Assembly: GCA_020426845.1 (NCBI GenBank) | Contig: JAGQPF010000318.1 | Location: 1 to 33,685, forward strand | Length of the DNA: 33,685 nucleotides | DNA from: Planctomycetales bacterium | GTDB taxonomy: Bacteria; Planctomycetota; Planctomycetia; Pirellulales; Pirellulaceae | Direction of reading: 5' to 3' | Made by a program: the position numbers and the translations under genes | The notes under the pieces: generated by a model | The model's database searches: none | Told to the model about the DNA's origin: nothing | Seen by the model: the letters and a program-made list of their open reading frames with translations, nothing else | Shown: one piece after another, positions 1 to 7,716 of the stretch | Layout of the letters: every line of letters begins with the position of its first letter | Numbering within the stretch: position 1 is the first letter of the stretch

Positions 1-747
1 TCGCTGCCACAGCTCGAATGGATCTTCTGGGCGCTCGCGTCGCTCGTCGGCACGCCGGTCTCTCAAAGTGCCGCAGGGGAGCGTGTGTTTCACGTTCGCG
101 ACGAGCGTTTTGGCGAGCAGGACGCGCGCACTCGCGGTCCCAACACCAACAAGCAGCTCAGCTTCCACACAGACCGCTGCGACGTCATCGGCTTTCTCTG
201 CGTCATGCCGGCGGCCTCCGGCGGCGAGAATCAGATCGTCAGCTCCGTTGGCCTGTTCAACGACATCGCCATCCAGCGCCCGGATCTGCTGGAAACGTTG
301 ATGTCGCCCTACCTATATCAGCGGCACAATGTCGACTTGAACCACCCGAGCCGTCACATCGAGCAGCCGATCTTCGCCATTCACGAGGGACATTTTGCAG
401 CGAATCTCCTGCGCGTGTTGATCGAACGCGCCTACGCGGCCGACGACACGCCGGACATGACGCCACGGCAACGCGAAGCGCTCGATTATCTGGAGCAGCT
501 TGCGGACCAGCCCGAGCGACGTCTGGAGTTTCGGCAGGAACGTGGCGACTTGGTGTTGCTCAACAACTTCGTGACGCTCCACCGTCGCTCGGCGTTTCGC
601 GACGATCCAACGCCACACTTGCGACGTCACCTGCTGCGCATCTGGCTCTCCGTCCCCAACAGCCGGCCACTGGATCCTCGCTTTGCCGGCAACTACGGCG
701 ACACAACAGCCGGCGCCCTGCGCGGAGGCATGCGAGGCCCGTCCTGA
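1..747 (+). CDS. TauD/TfdA-like Fe(II)/2-oxoglutarate dioxygenase, 5' end missing
   Basis: The reading frame is open from the first base of the window to the TGA at 745-747, so the gene starts upstream and 248 residues are visible. The iron-binding HxD motif is seen in 'LSFHTDRCDVIGF', and the distal histidine is probably in 'NNFVTLHRRSAF', followed by an arginine-rich 'RHLLRIWLSVP' stretch that in this family contacts 2-oxoglutarate. The protein is therefore expected to be a soluble oxygenase that hydroxylates or cleaves an unidentified small substrate. Taurine is not implied, because many planctomycete TauD-like proteins have unknown substrates. The first ATG in this frame (85) lies inside the conserved domain and is not the start. 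Family assignment is good; substrate is unknown. Confidence 0.85.
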   Translation, partial: SLPQLEWIFWALASLVGTPVSQSAAGERVFHVRDERFGEQDARTRGPNTNKQLSFHTDRCDVIGFLCVMPAASGGENQIVSSVGLFNDIAIQRPDLLETLMSPYLYQRHNVDLNHPSRHIEQPIFAIHEGHFAANLLRVLIERAYAADDTPDMTPRQREALDYLEQLADQPERRLEFRQERGDLVLLNNFVTLHRRSAFRDDPTPHLRRHLLRIWLSVPNSRPLDPRFAGNYGDTTAGALRGGMRGPS

Positions 748-762
748 TTTCCCTGCATCTCG

Positions 763-922
763 TAAGGTAACCCGAAGCGTAAGAGCGTAAGCGAGGGATC
801 GAATCGCCCATCCACTCATCACTCGGCAAGGTAACCCGAAGCGTAAGCGAGGGATCGATTCGCCCACCCCTCAATACTCGGCAAGGCAATCCGAAGCGTA
901 AGCAAAGGATCGCATCGAGAAG
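763..922. repeat. Tandem array of three ~55-64 bp units with 'AAGGTAACCCGAAGCGTAAG' core
   Basis: Three imperfect direct copies begin with AAGG at 764, 828 and 883, giving periods of 64 and 55 bases. Each has a core like AAGGTAACCCGAAGCGTAAG, then GCGAGGGATCG and a variable tail such as 'cgcccac..ctcactcggc'. The first copy is longer because 'agcgta' is duplicated. The array fills the gap between the dioxygenase gene and the phosphatase gene, both on the plus strand. It creates open frames on the minus strand (around 560-889) that are judged spurious. Function unknown. Confidence 0.8.
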
Positions 923-953
923 CCACTCAGAACCTCTGACCCAATAATCAGCT

Positions 954-2915
954 ATGACTCAAAGAACAATTCGCTCTGCACTGCTACTCGCCTGGCTGGT
1001 GGCCGGACCGCTGGCCGTCACCCTGCTAGGCCAAGGCACGGAAACGGCCGACCAGCCGTTCGGGCCCAAGTTTCCCAAGCTGGACTCGCAGGCCACGGGG
1101 AACTGGTGGGAGGTGAAGAATCCCAAGTTGCTGGTTCCTCGCGATCAGGTGTTGGCGTTTGCCGTCTACACCCATGATCGAGGCGTGTTGAAGCTGACTG
1201 CTCAGCTCTATCCGCTGAAGCCGGACGAGTCTCGCGAAGTGCGGCTTCAGCTGCAACGAGACGGCCAGTGGCAGCAAGTGGCCACCGAGCCGGTGAACGA
1301 ATTGGGATGGAGCGCCCACTTTCGCCTCGCCGACTGGGACAACACGCAAAACGTGCCGTATCGGCTCCTGCACGGCGACGATCAAACCGGCGCCAAGTTC
1401 GAGGGTCTGATTCGCCGCGATCCGATCGACAAGAACGAGATCGTTGTCGGCACGCTGTCATGCAACTCGTCGCGAACCCCCGGCCCGCGGCCGAAAATGG
1501 TGGAGAACCTGAAGCGGCAGGATCCCGACCTGTTGTTCTTCGCGGGTGACCAATCCTACCACCACACGCAGCACACTTTCGGCTGGCTCGAGTTCGGCGT
1601 GCAGTTTCGCGACGTGCTCAAAGACCGTCCGACGATCACGATTCCGGATGATCACGATGTCGGTCAAGCCAACATTTGGGGCGAGAACGGCAAGGTGGCG
1701 GCCACGCCGGCTGGGCCTCGAGGCGGCTTTTTCTACCCACCCAAGTACGTGAACATGGTGCAGCGTTGCCAAACCTGGCACCTCCCGGATCCGTACGACG
1801 CGACGCCGATTCAACAGGGGATCACGGTTTACTACACGAACCTGCGCGTGGGCGGAGTGGACTTCGCGATTGTTGAGGACCGCAAGTTCAAGTCCGGTCC
1901 CGAAGGCAAAATTCCTAAGATGGGCCCTCGCCCCGATCACATCAATGATCCCAACTACGACCGCAAGAGCGTCGACTTGCCGGGGCTTAAATTGTTGGGC
2001 GATCGGCAGCTGAAGTTCTTGAACGAGTGGGGACAGAATTGGACGGGCGCCGAGATGAAGTGCGTGCTCTCACAAACTGCGTTTTGCGGCGCCGTTCACC
2101 TTCACGGCACTCCCGAGAACCGGCTGCTGGCCGATCTGGATTGCAACGGCTGGCCCCAAACCGGCCGCAATCGCGCGCTCAGAGAGATCCGCCGAGCCTG
2201 GGCGCCGCATCTCTGTGGTGACCAACATCTGGCAGTTGTCGTGCAGCACGGCATCGACTCGTTTCGCGACGGTCCGTTCGGCTTCACGAGTCCGGCGATC
2301 GTGAACACCATTTACGGACGATGGTGGCATCCGCTGGACGAGCGGCCGGGGCCGAATCCGATTCCCGGCAGCCCGCTCGCCTGGACCGGCGACTTTGAGG
2401 ACGGGTTGGGCAACGCCATCACGATGCACGCATACGCCAACCCGGAAAATCGCCAGGATGAAACGAAGCGTGCCGACGGCTACGGCATCGCCCGCTTCCG
2501 CAAGAAGGAGCGAGAGATCACGTTCGAATGCTGGCATCGATTCGCGGACGTCCGCGACGGTGACAAGGCGCAGTTTCCCGGCTGGCCGATCACAATTCGG
2601 CAACAGGACAACGATGGACGAAAGGTCGTCGGCTATCTACCCGAGCTGGTATTCTCCAACCAGAAGCGCCCGGTCGGGCCTCCATCGCAGGCGACCCTTG
2701 TGAGGCCCGGTGGACCGGTCGTCCAAATCGTCGAGAAAGCCACTCGCGAGATTGTCTACACGGTGCGTCCGCCGAGCTCGCGATTCCGTCCGCCCGTTTA
2801 CGCCCCCGGAGCTTACGACGTGCGCATCGGCGACGACCAGCCCACTCGAGCCGTGCTGCAGGACCTCACCCCCGCGCCGGCCGAGGTCAAACGGGAGATT
2901 CGCATCGAAGGCTGA
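954..2915 (+). CDS. PhoD-like metallophosphatase, exported, with an in-frame 45-bp repeat insertion
   Basis: This 653-residue protein begins with a signal-peptide-like stretch (residues 1-27, 'RSALLLAWLVAGPLAVTLLG'), so it is probably exported. An N-terminal beta-rich domain (about 55-155) precedes the phosphatase core. Core motifs typical of PhoD-like enzymes are visible: 'FFAGDQSY' (196-202), 'PDDHDVGQANIWGE' (231-244) and 'CGDQHLAVVVQHG' (421-433), which supply Asp, His and Asn-type metal ligands. The family cleaves phosphodi- or monoesters. Residues 574-588 (VGPPSQATLVRPGGP) are encoded by a copy of the dispersed 45-bp repeat and lie in the C-terminal beta region, outside the metal site. 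The gene converges with the lipoprotein gene, with only 6 bases between stop codons. Substrate is not predictable from sequence. Confidence 0.88.
   Translation: MTQRTIRSALLLAWLVAGPLAVTLLGQGTETADQPFGPKFPKLDSQATGNWWEVKNPKLLVPRDQVLAFAVYTHDRGVLKLTAQLYPLKPDESREVRLQLQRDGQWQQVATEPVNELGWSAHFRLADWDNTQNVPYRLLHGDDQTGAKFEGLIRRDPIDKNEIVVGTLSCNSSRTPGPRPKMVENLKRQDPDLLFFAGDQSYHHTQHTFGWLEFGVQFRDVLKDRPTITIPDDHDVGQANIWGENGKVAATPAGPRGGFFYPPKYVNMVQRCQTWHLPDPYDATPIQQGITVYYTNLRVGGVDFAIVEDRKFKSGPEGKIPKMGPRPDHINDPNYDRKSVDLPGLKLLGDRQLKFLNEWGQNWTGAEMKCVLSQTAFCGAVHLHGTPENRLLADLDCNGWPQTGRNRALREIRRAWAPHLCGDQHLAVVVQHGIDSFRDGPFGFTSPAIVNTIYGRWWHPLDERPGPNPIPGSPLAWTGDFEDGLGNAITMHAYANPENRQDETKRADGYGIARFRKKEREITFECWHRFADVRDGDKAQFPGWPITIRQQDNDGRKVVGYLPELVFSNQKRPVGPPSQATLVRPGGPVVQIVEKATREIVYTVRPPSSRFRPPVYAPGAYDVRIGDDQPTRAVLQDLTPAPAEVKREIRIEG
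2672..2717 (+). repeat. Copy 1 of the 45-bp palindromic coding repeat, inside the PhoD-like gene
   Basis: The element has arms CGGGCCTC and GAGGCCCG around a 19-base centre that itself contains TCGC-AG-GCGA. Here it is read in the frame that gives VGPPSQATLVRPGGP, without stop codon. The hexamer CCGGTC occurs at both edges, which might be a target duplication or chance. Confidence 0.85.
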
Positions 2916-2921
2916 GCGCCG

Positions 2922-3881
2922 TCAGTTCAACAGACGACGCCCGGCGGCGATCTCATCCATCACCGAGCTGCGCATGGTGGGTTCGGGAATGCTTTCCGCG
3001 GCGGAATGAGCTTGGCGGAACAGCTCGCTAGCGCGACTATTCTGCCCACCCAGCAGCATCTTGCGGGCGAGGGACAGGTAGGCGTGCGCCTGGCCCTCTG
3101 GATCGCTAATCGCGGCAGCGGCCTCCGTAGCCGAAGAGAAGAGGGTCGTGGCTGCTTCGTTCTCTTCCAGTTGGAACAGGGCGGAGGCCGCGTCGCCCAA
3201 GGCCTCCACTCGAGCACGCGGCTCAAGCTCCGCGGCGGCCTGCACCGCGGCAGTGTGCAGCGGCTCCGCCGCCTCGTTGTCGCCCACGGCGCGCAAGGCA
3301 CTCGCATAGCGAATGCGGCCGCTCACCTGCTCCTGCTCGCTCAGTTGCTCCAACAATGGCTCGGCCTCCTTGAGCGAGGCTTTGGCCAAGATCGACTTCT
3401 CCATGTCCCTCGCGTAGGCGTTCGCAAGTGTCAGCAATAGCGAGAATTTTTTGGCGCCCGCCTCCAGCTCGTCAATCGTTCGTGACGCATCCTTCAGGAG
3501 ATCGCCGGAGACGGCGGCCTGGCCGATCTTCGCGCGAACGCCAAAGACCGAAAGCAACAACTCGGCGCGTTCCGTGCCGCTGAGGCTTTTGATCGAAAGC
3601 ATCGCCGCCTCGAGCGCCTTGTCGGCGTTGATCGAGTCGTTCGCCTTGGCTTGTCGCGAGGCTAGGCCGACGAGCTGCTTCGCGCGCAAGTCCGCAGCGG
3701 GAAGTTTGAGCGCTTGATCGTAGAGCTCGTTGAAAGACGGGGTCTTGGCAGCGCCGCCACCGCCGCCACAGCCGGACGCCGTCGCCAGCAGAGCCACGAG
3801 CGCGACACACCCGACAAGAACAGGACCACGCTCCACCGCGAGGCGACGGATCACAAAAGCTGGCAGCAGAGGAGCGCGCAT
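2922..3881 (-). CDS. Putative lipoprotein with TPR-like helical repeats
   Basis: The chosen start is the ATG at 3881, giving 319 residues. The frame is open for another 38 codons upstream, but that extension looks non-coding and would bury the signal peptide. The N terminus has basic residues, a hydrophobic run ('VLVGCVALVALLATAS') and a candidate lipobox with Cys38 (ASGC), followed by a glycine stretch, so export and lipid anchoring are likely. The rest (about 50-319) is alanine-, leucine- and glutamate-rich and almost wholly helical, with repeated ~35-residue helix pairs like 'ALGDAASALFQLEENEAATTLF', typical of TPR-type scaffolds. No catalytic motif is seen. It lies 103 bases downstream of dapL on the same strand. 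A role in protein-protein contacts at the membrane is an inference. Confidence 0.75.
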   Translation of the reverse strand: MRAPLLPAFVIRRLAVERGPVLVGCVALVALLATASGCGGGGGAAKTPSFNELYDQALKLPAADLRAKQLVGLASRQAKANDSINADKALEAAMLSIKSLSGTERAELLLSVFGVRAKIGQAAVSGDLLKDASRTIDELEAGAKKFSLLLTLANAYARDMEKSILAKASLKEAEPLLEQLSEQEQVSGRIRYASALRAVGDNEAAEPLHTAAVQAAAELEPRARVEALGDAASALFQLEENEAATTLFSSATEAAAAISDPEGQAHAYLSLARKMLLGGQNSRASELFRQAHSAAESIPEPTMRSSVMDEIAAGRRLLN

Positions 3882-3984
3882 GGCGGACTCTCGGGTCTGA
3901 AGTGCGCAACAGTCCACCGCAGCGGCCCCGGCCAGGCAAACGGCGGAACGGCAACGGCGGAACGGCGGACTAGGAACGGGCAGA

Positions 3985-5214
3985 TTAGAATTCAAACGAG
4001 GCGCTTTGCAGTCGCGCCGCGGCCTCGGCCATCAGCGCGTCCTCATCGGCCTCGGTCGGCGCCTCGTACGTCACCGAGAAGCGGAGGTACGGTCCGGCGT
4101 CGTCCCACGGCACGGTGACGATCGAGTGTTGAGTGATCAGATGCTGGCTCGCCTGCTCGGCGTTCTCGAATCGCTCGCTCCCGGCGCCCTTGGGAATTGG
4201 CGTGTACAGGAAGTACGACCCACCCGGCATTTTGCACTGGAACCCGCACTGAGTCAGCATGGTGACCAGCTTGTTCAGCCGACGCCGGTACTTCTCACGC
4301 GTCGCGACGGGAATCGAGTCGTCGTCCAACGCCTGCGCCGCCGCCTTTTGAATGGCCATGAACTGGCCCGAGTCGCAGTTGTCCTTGACGTCCGCGAAGG
4401 CGCGAACGAGCGTCGGGTGGCCGCAGACCCAGCCGATCCGCCAGCCGATCATGTTGAAGCCTTTCGACAGCGAGTGCACCTCGACGCCGACATCCTTCGC
4501 GCCCGGCACAGACAAGAAGCTCAGCGGCTCGTCCTCGAACGTCAGCATGATGTGAGCCGCGTCCTGGACGATTACGAACTGATGCCGATGCGCCAGCTCA
4601 ATCATTTGCTCGTAGAACTCGCGCGTGGCAACCTTGCCCGTCGGGCTGTTGGGGTAGTTCAACACCAACAGCTTCGTCTTCGCCAGCACATCCGCCGGAA
4701 CTCCGGCGACGTCGGGAAAGAAGTCGTTCTCGGCCAGCAGCGGCAAACGATAGACACTGCCGCCGTAGTACGCAGTATGCGTGCCTGCGACCGGATAGCC
4801 GGGCGCCGTCATCAACGTCACGTCGCCCGGATTGATGAAGCAGGCGGGCAGCATCGCCAGCGCGGTCTTTGAGCCGATGCAATGGTTCACCTCGGTGACC
4901 GGATCGAGCTCAACCGCGAAGTTGCGATTCATAAACCGCGCGGCCGCCTCCTTGAACTGGGCAATGCCGTTGTCCGCATAACCGCGATTGGCCGGCTCGT
5001 GCACCTCCAGCGCGAGGCGGTCGCGAACCGACTGCGGCGCCATCTCATCATTGTCGCCGATGCCGAAGTCCAGCAGCGCGCGATCGGGAAAATCGGCGAG
5101 CGCCTTGCGCTTGGCTCGCTTGATCTTCTCGAACTTGTAGATCGCCGTCCCTTTGCCATACTCGGCTCCGCCAATGCGGTCGGCAAACAGCTGCTGGAAA
5201 TAGGGGTCGCTCAT
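3985..5214 (-). CDS. dapL: LL-diaminopimelate aminotransferase (DapL)
   Basis: This 409-residue fold-type I PLP enzyme is recognised as DapL from its N terminus ('QLFADRIGGAEYGKGTAIYKFEKIKRAK') and length. DapL converts tetrahydrodipicolinate plus glutamate directly to LL-diaminopimelate, bypassing the succinylase or acetylase branches of lysine and cell-wall precursor synthesis. The PLP-binding lysine is K251 in 'HSLSKGFNMIGWRIGW'; 'NYPNSPTGK' (186-194) holds the cofactor-contacting Asn; the C-terminal 'GPYLRFSVTYEAP' carries the substrate carboxylate-binding Arg. The ATG at 5214 matches the conserved family start. It stands alone rather than in a lysine operon. Planctomycetes commonly carry DapL, which agrees with the proposed host. 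Another class I aminotransferase activity is possible but less likely. Confidence 0.93.
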   Translation of the reverse strand: MSDPYFQQLFADRIGGAEYGKGTAIYKFEKIKRAKRKALADFPDRALLDFGIGDNDEMAPQSVRDRLALEVHEPANRGYADNGIAQFKEAAARFMNRNFAVELDPVTEVNHCIGSKTALAMLPACFINPGDVTLMTAPGYPVAGTHTAYYGGSVYRLPLLAENDFFPDVAGVPADVLAKTKLLVLNYPNSPTGKVATREFYEQMIELAHRHQFVIVQDAAHIMLTFEDEPLSFLSVPGAKDVGVEVHSLSKGFNMIGWRIGWVCGHPTLVRAFADVKDNCDSGQFMAIQKAAAQALDDDSIPVATREKYRRRLNKLVTMLTQCGFQCKMPGGSYFLYTPIPKGAGSERFENAEQASQHLITQHSIVTVPWDDAGPYLRFSVTYEAPTEADEDALMAEAAARLQSASFEF

Positions 5215-5438
5215 AAATGTCTCGGCGCTGAAGTGCCAGTGGGATGGAGGGCGTCGCCGGTGGTGACGCCCGTGTTCGGCCTTAAAATGACGCTCGCGGG
5301 ATGCCCGCCCCGTGGCTCGATAAACTAGCCGAACGTGGCCGGGGATGACAAGTAGGGCGGAAAAAGCGGGGGCCGCGAGTACGACGCACCGTCGCGGGGG
5401 ATGTCGCGAGGAGCGTCACACGCACCCGGGCACACGTG

Positions 5439-6428
5439 TCAGAGCGTCTGCCAGGCTCCGGCCTTTGCGCTGGCGAACAGGGCCTCAATCACCAACATGT
5501 TGTCCACCGCGTCCTCCAGCGGAGTGGGCACCGGAGTGTCGTCCAGCACGGCGGCCGCGAACAGATCTCCCTGAATCGTGTATTGGTCGCAGACGGGGAA
5601 CTGAATCTCCTCGATTTCGTCGCCGCGCTGGAGCCACATTTTGCAGGGGCGGTCCGGTGGTGCGTTGAACGGGATCTCAATTTCAATCCGGCCTCGTTCG
5701 CCGAAGATGTTGACTCGCTGGTACTTGGACAACAACGTCGAACAGGTGAAGGTCGACAAGCCTCCGTCAAATTCCACGATGGCGGACGAAAGCACATCCG
5801 TTTGAAACTTGTCATGCAGCTCAATGCCGGCCATCACGCGCCGCGGGAGTTGGCCGAAGATGAACCGCGACAACGAAATCGGATAACAGCCAATGTCCAT
5901 GATTCCGCCGCCGCCGATGTCGGACAAATTGCGAATGTCGCTCGCGTTGTCGTTGTAATACGAGAAGAACGACTGAATCGTCCGCAGCCTGCCGATCGAG
6001 CCGTCTTGCACCAGCTGCAGCGCTCGTTGCCATTGCGGATGGTGGCGATACATAAACGCCTCCATCACCTTCAGGTGAGGGTGCTGTTGAGCGGCTGCCA
6101 CCAACTCGCGTCCCTCGTCGGCCGACAAGCCGATCGGCTTTTCGCACAGCACATGCTTGCCGGCCTCCAAGGCCTTGATTGACCAAGGCACGTGCAGATG
6201 ATTCGGCAGCGGATTGTAGATGGCGTCAATCTCGGGATCCGCCAGCAGCTCTTCATAGCTTCCGTAGCTGCGTGCGATTCCCAGTCGCTGCGCTGCCGCC
6301 GCCGCCCGCTCGGCATCGCGTGAGCAGATCGCATCCACCTGACAGCGAGCGCCCTGCTGCATGGCGGGGATCACTTTTTCCGTGCCGATCTTGGCGGTGC
6401 TGAGAATTCCGAAACGCAACTTGGACAT
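5439..6428 (-). CDS. Gfo/Idh/MocA family oxidoreductase
   Basis: The ATG at 6428 begins 'MSKLRFGILSTAKIG' and gives 329 residues. The longer open frame (to 6674) adds 82 unlikely residues that overlap the end of the FIST gene and is rejected. The N-terminal Rossmann fold (about 1-120) has 'GILSTAKIG' as the dinucleotide-binding loop and the family hallmark 'CEKPIG' (EKP at 96-98), whose Lys is catalytic. The C-terminal alpha/beta domain contains 'GGGGIMDIGCYPIS'. Members oxidise or reduce hydroxyl groups of sugars and cyclitols with NAD(P). No signal peptide is seen, so it is probably cytoplasmic. The neighbours do not reveal the substrate. A GAGG lies about 10 bases before the start. Confidence 0.9.
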   Translation of the reverse strand: MSKLRFGILSTAKIGTEKVIPAMQQGARCQVDAICSRDAERAAAAAQRLGIARSYGSYEELLADPEIDAIYNPLPNHLHVPWSIKALEAGKHVLCEKPIGLSADEGRELVAAAQQHPHLKVMEAFMYRHHPQWQRALQLVQDGSIGRLRTIQSFFSYYNDNASDIRNLSDIGGGGIMDIGCYPISLSRFIFGQLPRRVMAGIELHDKFQTDVLSSAIVEFDGGLSTFTCSTLLSKYQRVNIFGERGRIEIEIPFNAPPDRPCKMWLQRGDEIEEIQFPVCDQYTIQGDLFAAAVLDDTPVPTPLEDAVDNMLVIEALFASAKAGAWQTL

Positions 6429-6513
6429 GAATACCGGCCTCAAGGTTGGCAATAAGAAGGATTTAAGGAGGTGGTTGAAAAACAGGCTGAGGGGCGAGTT
6501 AGGATCGTAGCAA

Positions 6514-7716
6514 TTACTGCGTGTCGGCGCGAGCGTCGACGTGCTGCAACAACGCCAAGCAGGCGGTGAAGCCGTGCATGAAGCTCTTGCCGCCGACGGG
6601 GCCAATTTCGCCCATCGCGAACAGCCCAGCCAGGGGAAGCCCGGGGAAGTGGCGTTCGACAGCAGACGCGTCATGGTGAGGCTGCTCGAACATCCGCGTG
6701 CCGCGTCCGTTGCAGGTGAACAGCAGACCGCCGCTAGGCTGTCCCGGCTGTCCCGCCGCGGCTTCCAACAACTGATTCAATTCGCGACTCGCGGAGCTCT
6801 CGTCGCGCAAATGGAACTGCACAGTTTGTCCGACGCGAAAGTAGTCGCCCACCACCACGGCGCCCGTGTCGGGATCAAGCCCGGTGACATTGCGAATCAA
6901 GAAGTCGCCAGCCTCAAAGGCATCCTGATATTCGTTAATCACACGGCCCAAGTGCAGGCCGCGCTGAACGAGCGCCTGCTCGTGGTTCGGCAGCGAATGA
7001 AACAGGGTCTCCAGCCGCTCGAGCGCGGGCTGTCCGCCCAGCTCCAAAATCACATTCCGTTCGGCCTTGGTCACAATCATTGGCTCGCCGATCGGGCGGC
7101 AGCCTTGCGACACAACACAGCGCAGCCGCGCCGGCCGCTCGATCAATACGGCAACCGCACCCTGATCAAGCACTTGGCCGTCCCGCAGGAGCCGCAATTG
7201 GCCGGGAGCCTGCGCGCCGCTCGCCATGCCGCCCGCCACCACGCAATCGGCATGATCCTCCGCCATCCGCTCCAGCAGCGCGTCGGCCGGGAACGAGAAC
7301 GGGTCGCCCAGCACGATCAAGGACGCTTCATCCGGCCAGCTTTCAGCGAGGTCGGCGGGCCAACCCGAAAAGACGCCACCATCCGGCGTGCGTTCCCAGC
7401 GCAGATGCATGCTGTGCAGCGGAACTCCCGGCAAGGAAGCAGCCCAAACCGAAAGCGCCGGGCGCTCTTCGATCTCTTCGCCGCGCCCAACAATCGCCTC
7501 ACCCTGTGCGCCCAACATGACGCGCGGCTGCAACTGCCGCTGCAGTTCGGCGGACAAAGATTCGATCTGACCGACATAGTCGCTCGAAAAGAAGACGACC
7601 AGCAAGTCGACAGGCCGGCCAAGCGACTCGCCGATGGCGGCGATCACCTCGGCTGCGGCACGGTCAACATCGCCCGTGTGCAAAACGGAAGCTGCGGTGA
7701 AGGTCATGGCATCCAT
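6514..7716 (-). CDS. FIST domain signal-transduction protein (FIST N + FIST C)
   Basis: This 400-residue protein combines a FIST N domain (about 10-200; 'VDLLVVFFSSDYVGQIESL', 'LGAQGEAIVG') and a FIST C domain (about 215-385; 'GLLFTCNGRGTRMFEQPHHDA', 'GLFAMGEIGPVGGKSFMHGFTA'). FIST domains are thought to sense small ligands, perhaps amino acids, and usually occur beside signalling modules. Here no kinase or cyclase domain is attached. The start is taken as the ATG at 7716 because it shares its A with the TGA of the upstream oleC-like gene (TGATG), which implies translational coupling; ATG 7707 is an alternative. Coupling to an AMP-forming ligase suggests the sensor may belong to the same process, but that is inference. 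Confidence 0.88.
   Translation of the reverse strand: MDAMTFTAASVLHTGDVDRAAAEVIAAIGESLGRPVDLLVVFFSSDYVGQIESLSAELQRQLQPRVMLGAQGEAIVGRGEEIEERPALSVWAASLPGVPLHSMHLRWERTPDGGVFSGWPADLAESWPDEASLIVLGDPFSFPADALLERMAEDHADCVVAGGMASGAQAPGQLRLLRDGQVLDQGAVAVLIERPARLRCVVSQGCRPIGEPMIVTKAERNVILELGGQPALERLETLFHSLPNHEQALVQRGLHLGRVINEYQDAFEAGDFLIRNVTGLDPDTGAVVVGDYFRVGQTVQFHLRDESSASRELNQLLEAAAGQPGQPSGGLLFTCNGRGTRMFEQPHHDASAVERHFPGLPLAGLFAMGEIGPVGGKSFMHGFTACLALLQHVDARADTQ

Noticed and set aside
313..889. Minus-strand open frames upstream of the phosphatase gene
   Set aside because: They run through the AAGGTAACCC tandem repeat and antisense to the dioxygenase gene; no domain is recognisable.
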